From Desulfobacteraceae bacterium (GTDB lineage: Bacteria > Desulfobacterota > Desulfobacteria > Desulfobacterales > Desulfobacteraceae): a DNA stretch of 64,000 bases. Under the pieces are notes generated by a model. The model was not told where the DNA came from and ran no database searches. It saw only the letters and a list, made by a program, of their open reading frames with translations. Location of the stretch: contig JAAEMK010000200.1 in assembly GCA_024225635.1 (NCBI GenBank), forward strand, positions 1 through 64,000, in the 5' to 3' direction. The position numbers and the translations under genes are program-made. Of this stretch, positions 60,277 through 64,000 are shown piece after piece (the stretch's first letter is position 1; the number at the start of each line of letters is the position of its first letter).

Positions 60277-62169
60277 TTAATCCAGGAAACCCGGCTCAAT
60301 TATGACAGTGCCGCGCTTCTTCAGCTCCTGGAGCCACTCTTCGTAAGTGTTACGCTGTTTTGACTGGATAACCGCTTTTTTAACATCCGCAAGTTTCTCC
60401 TTGATTTCAGCATCCCCGGGCAATTTCTTCTCCCGGAAAACAATGACATGGTAACGGCCATTGCCCTGGATCACCTTGGAGTAAATGGGGTCCTTTGCGG
60501 AGAGTTCAAACGCGGCCCGTGCAATTTCCTGATTCCGCCCGAATTCGGGTGCTGAACCACTCCTGTCAAACAGGGATGACGCCTTTACCTCAAGACCCTT
60601 TTCCTTGGCCAACGCCTTCAAATCCTTACTCTCCTTGAGGGCGCCAAGGAAGGTTTCGGCCTCAAGCTTTGCCCGCTCCTGCCTGAGCTTGGCGGTCAGG
60701 TCCTTTACAACCGTTTTACGCACTGCGTCAAGCGCCTGCACCTTTGGCTCGATTCTGTCGACGGCCTTGATAATGTAGTAGGCATCCCCGATCTCCCGCA
60801 CCTCCCCGATCTCCTTCATGGGCAGTGCGAAGGCCGCCTCTGCAAACCGACTGCTGTCCGCGACGACGGAACCGGGGCCCGTCTTTGTAAACGGCCCTGC
60901 GGTGAGCACCTTGTGTCCCGTGACAAGGCCTGCCTGCTCCAGGTCATCCCCGTCTATGATGCCGTCAAAGGCCTTGCCTGCATCATCGTAGGCAAGATTC
61001 TTAATCTCGGAAGATTCAAGTTTTTTCCGGATATCGGCTGTTGCAGACTCGATGGGGGTCGTGGATGCCGGGAATTTGGCTTCGACCTTGATTACGTGCC
61101 AGCCGAAACGGGTTTTGACAGGTTTGCCGATCTCCCCGGCCTCCATGGCAAAGGCCGCATCCGCAAAGGGTTTTACCATGGTATCCCTGGCAAAGGATCC
61201 GAGGTATCCACCGCTCGCCTTTGACGGTCCCTGGGAAAATTTCTTTGCAAGCTCAGAGAAATCTTTACCGGCCCTGGCCTTTACATAGACCGCTTCGGCC
61301 TCATTTCTGGCCACTTCAACCGCAGCCTCGTCAGCCTCCTCCGGAACCTTGATCAGGATATGGCGGGCCTCCACTTTCTCAGGCACCTGATACTGGTTAA
61401 GGTTCTCCTCGTAATAGGCTTTGATATCCCCATCGGATACCGCAACCCTGTCCCTGTAATCGTTGGCGGCGAACTCAAGGTATTCGACGCTGATCTTGGG
61501 CTCGGACTTGTAATTATCCTTGTTGGCGTCATAGTATTCGGCCACGGCCTTGTCATCGGGTTTGACATCCTCGTAGTCGGCGGGGACAAAGGTCAGGTAG
61601 TCGATGCCCATCTGGGTCTTCCCATAGGTGTACCATTCCCCGGCCTCCTGGTCCGATGCCGAGATGGTACTTAAAACGAGTTCCCGGACCTTCTGCTGCT
61701 TCAACGCTTCCCGCTGCATCTGCTCAAAGGATTCCGGGCTCATTCGATTCCTTGTCAGCACCATCTTGTAGGTTGCAAGGTCAAAAGCACCATTTTTCCT
61801 GAAAACCGGAATACCAAGAAGGGAATCACGAAGTTCCTGGTCGGATATGCTGATCTTGAGCCGGTCCGCCTCGCTCAGCACCAGGCGCTCCTCGATGAGC
61901 CGGTCAAGGGCCTGTTTTTTCACCTGAAGCATTTCAAGAATCTCATCGTTGAGATTGTCTCCAAACCTCTGGCGCATCTGCTCAAGGATATTTTGATAGG
62001 ATCGTTTGTACTCATCCAGGGTTATAGGCTCATCGTTGACCGTGGCAACCTGGTTGCCACGCTTGGATCCGATGGAACCCATTCCAAGAAAAACAAACAC
62101 CAAAACGATAAGACCAAGCAGAATTTTAATAATCCATGACCCGGTATTCTCCCGCATGTACTTGAGCAT
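60277..62169 (-). CDS. ppiD: PpiD/SurA-like periplasmic foldase
   Basis: 630 residues from ATG 62169, which has AAGGAGA upstream. An N-terminal membrane anchor (IIKILLGLIVLVFVFLGMGSIG), SurA-N-like chaperone helices (about 35-210), one parvulin domain (about 265-360; ARHILIKVPEEADEA, SKASGGYLGSF, FGWHVIKVE) and a second, degenerate parvulin-like region (about 390-480; DAYYIIKAVDRI) give the PpiD plan. It helps proteins leaving the Sec translocon to fold. It is monocistronic. Two other parvulins are in this window (22749 and 50987). Confidence 0.88.
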   Translation of the reverse strand: MLKYMRENTGSWIIKILLGLIVLVFVFLGMGSIGSKRGNQVATVNDEPITLDEYKRSYQNILEQMRQRFGDNLNDEILEMLQVKKQALDRLIEERLVLSEADRLKISISDQELRDSLLGIPVFRKNGAFDLATYKMVLTRNRMSPESFEQMQREALKQQKVRELVLSTISASDQEAGEWYTYGKTQMGIDYLTFVPADYEDVKPDDKAVAEYYDANKDNYKSEPKISVEYLEFAANDYRDRVAVSDGDIKAYYEENLNQYQVPEKVEARHILIKVPEEADEAAVEVARNEAEAVYVKARAGKDFSELAKKFSQGPSKASGGYLGSFARDTMVKPFADAAFAMEAGEIGKPVKTRFGWHVIKVEAKFPASTTPIESATADIRKKLESSEIKNLAYDDAGKAFDGIIDGDDLEQAGLVTGHKVLTAGPFTKTGPGSVVADSSRFAEAAFALPMKEIGEVREIGDAYYIIKAVDRIEPKVQALDAVRKTVVKDLTAKLRQERAKLEAETFLGALKESKDLKALAKEKGLEVKASSLFDRSGSAPEFGRNQEIARAAFELSAKDPIYSKVIQGNGRYHVIVFREKKLPGDAEIKEKLADVKKAVIQSKQRNTYEEWLQELKKRGTVIIEPGFLD

Positions 62170-62296
62170 TACACTCTCCTTACTATCCAAAATAAATGAT
62201 TTCAATTGTGAGACTGTTTTCATACCGTTATATAAGAGGCTGTGTCAATACTTTATTGAATATCACTATTTTTTTCATGCCATACCATTTTTTTTG

Positions 62297-62325
62297 TTGA
62301 CACAACAATGCCCATCGACTATAAA
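62297..62325 (+). promoter_or_regulatory. Promoter of first tRNA-Ala gene
   Basis: TTGACA (62297-62302) and TATAAA (62320-62325) with a 17-base spacer. The hexamer and downstream GCGAAGTTTTT sequence recur before the second tRNA gene. Confidence 0.85.
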
Positions 62326-62341
62326 GTGCGAAGTTTTTCGA

Positions 62342-62417
62342 GGGGCTGTAGCTCAGCTGGGAGAGCGCATGGCTGGCAGCCATGAGGTCAGGGGTTCGAT
62401 CCCCCTCAGCTCCACCA
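62342..62417 (+). tRNA. tRNA-Ala (GGC), copy 1
   Basis: 76 bases with encoded CCA. Acceptor GGGGCTG/CAGCTCC contains the G3-U70 wobble pair that identifies alanine tRNAs. The anticodon stem CATGG/CCATG encloses CTGGCAG with anticodon GGC. The D-arm GCTC/GAGC and T-arm AGGGG/CCCCT are intact. Confidence 0.97.
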
Positions 62418-62427
62418 AAAACTGCCG

Positions 62428-62463
62428 TTTAAGTGATTACCGCTTAAATGAGTCTTTTTTTTT
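62428..62463 (+). terminator. Terminator after tRNA copy 1
   Basis: TTTAAG (62428-62433) pairs with CTTAAA (62443-62448), followed shortly by nine T (62455-62463). It separates the two tRNA transcription units. Confidence 0.55.
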
Positions 62464-62513
62464 CTCATGGGATTTTTCCGGAGAATATAATAAGACAAAG
62501 ATTTTTTTTGTTG

Positions 62514-62542
62514 TTGACACAACAAACCGCATCAGCTATAAA
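62514..62542 (+). promoter_or_regulatory. Promoter of second tRNA-Ala gene
   Basis: TTGACA (62514-62519) and TATAAA (62537-62542), 17-base spacer. It is nearly identical to the first tRNA promoter, including TTGTTGACACAACAA around the -35. Confidence 0.85.
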
Positions 62543-62560
62543 ATGCGAAGTTTTTTTTGA

Positions 62561-62636
62561 GGGGCTGTAGCTCAGCTGGGAGAGCGCATGGCTGGCAGCC
62601 ATGAGGTCAGGGGTTCGATCCCCCTCAGCTCCACCA
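62561..62636 (+). tRNA. tRNA-Ala (GGC), copy 2
   Basis: Identical to copy 1 in all 76 positions, including anticodon GGC, the G3-U70 pair and encoded CCA. The repeat distance is 219 bases. Confidence 0.97.
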
Positions 62637-62657
62637 AAAAAACCTGCATTACGATTC

Positions 62658-62703
62658 AGCTCCACTTCCTGATAATTATTGATTCAGGATAGGGAGCTTT
62701 TTT
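62658..62703 (+). terminator. Terminator after tRNA copy 2
   Basis: AGCTCC...CCTGA (62658-62672 region) pairs with TCAGG...GGAGCT (ending at 62698), followed by a T-run to 62703. Confidence 0.75.
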
Positions 62704-62931
62704 GTTTTTGGCGATCGGCCCACATCCTGACAAACCCTTGCGGACATTACCTGGTTCCGGTCAATTTTAAGTATCACACAAAAAGTAACACCTTTTTTAC
62801 ATAATTACCCCTCCAAAAAGCTCTTTTTATGTACTTAAAGTAACATTTTTACACCATTACAAAACAGCCACCGCCCACACAACGACGCATTCCCCTATCA
62901 AATCAAGCACCTATCGACGACATCGACAAAT

Positions 62932-62946
62932 TGGCATATTCATTGC
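62932..62946 (+). promoter_or_regulatory. Sigma-54-type promoter of the PEP-CTERM gene
   Basis: TGGCATATTCATTGC has GG (62933-62934) and GC (62945-62946) ten bases apart, with TGGCA and TTGC at consensus positions. It lies about 115 bases before the start codon and is nearly the same site as at 16367. Known PEP-CTERM systems are often controlled through sigma-54 and a PrsR-type activator. Confidence 0.6.
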
Positions 62947-62990
62947 TATTACCTAACCCATAGATAAAAAGCCAGCGTTTACAGGAAATA

Positions 62991-63038
62991 GACGAAGACC
63001 CCGGGAACTCATGGAGAGACGGCCTGGTCGTCTTCGTC
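62991..63038 (+). promoter_or_regulatory. Hairpin in the 5' leader of the PEP-CTERM gene
   Basis: GACGAAGAC (62991-62999) is the exact complement of GTCTTCGTC (63030-63038), with a 30-base GC-rich loop. It ends about ten bases before the GGAG ribosome site, so it may influence translation or mRNA life. Confidence 0.45.
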
Positions 63039-63060
63039 AAGGTTAAAAGGAGACGTGGGG

Positions 63061-63759
63061 ATGAAAAGAATATTTGTCATGTTTTTATTTACATCTTTAT
63101 TGGCCGGTGTTTCAGCGACCTCAAGCGCATTACCATTAATAAACGGAAACTTTGACAGTACGGGAAACTATTCCCCCAATACCGGCCTCGTCAACCATAT
63201 CAAATTAAACGAAATGACATCCGGGCAGTGGGATGTGTATGACACCATTGACGGATGGCGCTCGGGAGATGATGAATCAGGAATTGAGATACAATACAAC
63301 ACGGTTGTCACGGCGCATTCTCCGAACTTTTATGTGGAACTCGACAGCCATCCCACACCAACATCCAACAGCTCTATCAGACAAACGGTTTTCCTGGACC
63401 CCGGCATGTACAACCTCTCTTTCTGGTATATGGCCCGGACCAACAGGCCGAATGACAATGGCATAGATTTTGGGATATATAACAACGACTCAGAAAGCCA
63501 GGTACCTTCCCTGCTCTCTGGAACCGTTGACGGCGTCAGGGCGGATTTTAAGGACTGGCTGGAATACAGCTATTCTTTTCAGGTTGAAACCGCAGCGGAT
63601 TATGAACTTATGTTTGCGGCCACCGGCGAGGCTAATACGGTTGGGGGCTTTCTTGACGATGTTTCAATTGTTGCAACCCCGGAACCGGCCACAATGCTTC
63701 TCCTTGGCTTTGGCCTCATAGGATTGGCGGCAATCGGCCGAAATAATATGAAAAAATAA
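63061..63759 (+). CDS. PEP-CTERM exported protein
   Basis: 232 residues from ATG 63061 with GGAG eight bases upstream; a GTG two codons earlier is less likely. Signal peptide (FVMFLFTSLLAGVSATSSA), a beta-sandwich-like body with INGNFDSTGNY near the start and FYVELDSH and LSFWYMARTNRPND later, resembling carbohydrate-binding or DUF642-type folds. The C-terminal sorting tail is textbook: TPEPATMLLLGFGLIGLAAIGRNNMKK contains PEP, a hydrophobic helix and a basic end. It would be cleaved by an exosortase and exported to the surface or biofilm matrix. Confidence 0.88.
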   Translation: MKRIFVMFLFTSLLAGVSATSSALPLINGNFDSTGNYSPNTGLVNHIKLNEMTSGQWDVYDTIDGWRSGDDESGIEIQYNTVVTAHSPNFYVELDSHPTPTSNSSIRQTVFLDPGMYNLSFWYMARTNRPNDNGIDFGIYNNDSESQVPSLLSGTVDGVRADFKDWLEYSYSFQVETAADYELMFAATGEANTVGGFLDDVSIVATPEPATMLLLGFGLIGLAAIGRNNMKK

Positions 63760-63789
63760 CAACACCGGGATTCAACCGTACATTTGCTT

Positions 63790-63826
63790 AAGGCAGGGTC
63801 ACACCATCTGATGACCCTGCCTTTTT
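63790..63826 (+). terminator. Terminator after the PEP-CTERM gene
   Basis: AAGGCAGGGTCA (63790-63801) pairs exactly with TGACCCTGCCTT (63812-63823), followed by T to 63826. It overlaps the end of the minus-strand gene. Confidence 0.85.
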
Positions 63827-64000
63827 ATTCGGTTTCATTCAAAAAAATGTCATCATACGCTTTTCTGTAGACGGGGATCAAATGTTCCTCCAGTCTTTGT
63901 TCATAGGCCTTCCGGTACGCTTCGGTGGGTCTGATTTTCAGCAGGGCCCGGTTAATGGCATTTACCGTTTTCAATCCCCAGGGAGTTTTAGGGCAAAGGG
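63825..64000 (-). CDS. Partial CDS, C-terminal end; possible periplasmic solute-binding protein
   Basis: About 58 codons up to the window edge, ending at TAA 63825-63827. The translated end is helical, with PWGLKTVNAINRALLKIRPT, EAYRKAYEQRLEEHLIPVYR and KAYDDIFLNETE. It resembles the C-terminal helices of family 3 solute-binding proteins, but too little is present to be sure. The N-terminal part lies beyond the window. Confidence 0.55.
   Translation of the reverse strand, partial: LCPKTPWGLKTVNAINRALLKIRPTEAYRKAYEQRLEEHLIPVYRKAYDDIFLNETE

Overview
The window reads as a chromosomal segment of a sulfate-reducing member of the Desulfobacterota, most likely Desulfobacterales. The strongest pointer is a complete qrcABCD locus (membrane quinone reductase fed by periplasmic cytochrome c3) on the minus strand at 24778-29782. 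It lies directly downstream of system II cytochrome c maturation genes (resB/resC). A corrinoid-activation gene pair, anaerobic lipid genes, PEP-CTERM-type exported proteins and a GC-rich coding style fit the same group. No rRNA, CRISPR array, prophage or complete insertion sequence was seen.

Layout. 1-1030: AT-rich remnant of an integron-type integrase and a long fold-back repeat. 1040-6533 (minus): a fadR-glpD-FGGY kinase-AGPS-like operon with a recognisable FadR operator over its own -10 box; it suggests fatty-acid-controlled glycerol/ether-lipid metabolism. 6717-11960: a PurF-like protein without the glutaminase cysteine, a papain-like protease fused to an alpha/beta hydrolase, a glycerophosphodiesterase, a palindromic mobile repeat and a Nudix protein. 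11957-16040 (minus): HD-GYP and cNMP/CBS/nucleotidyltransferase signalling proteins and an orphan GspN-like protein. 16367-24476 (plus): a sigma-54-type promoter, then six co-directional genes for exported proteins: subtilase with FG-GAP repeats, a sorting-tail protein, two paralogous secreted proteins of unknown function, a HEAT-repeat protein and a parvulin. This is the best candidate for an undescribed system. 24592-32917 (minus): qrc, a 51-residue membrane protein after qrcD, resB/resC and a DUF374 acyltransferase. 33009-33269: a three-unit palindromic repeat array of the same family as the one at 11170. 33279-38241 (minus): corrinoid activator, MetH-activation-like protein, hybrid histidine kinase, EF-P. 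38423-42771: guaA and three poorly known genes. 42782-57322: envelope and housekeeping genes (LysM transglycosylase, two very large AsmA/DUF748 proteins, RbgA, tail-specific protease, parvulin, FatA thioesterase, RecX, short asparaginase, PilZ). 57351-62169 (minus): lipoprotein M16 protease and PpiD-like foldase. 62297-62703: two identical tRNA-Ala(GGC) genes, each with its own promoter and terminator. 62932-63826: a second sigma-54-type promoter with a PEP-CTERM protein. The window ends inside a minus-strand gene.

Functionally the window is dominated by the cell envelope: lipid synthesis and remodelling, export, folding and proteolysis of periplasmic proteins, and periplasmic electron transfer. 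All family assignments come from reading the translated sequences; no database search was run.
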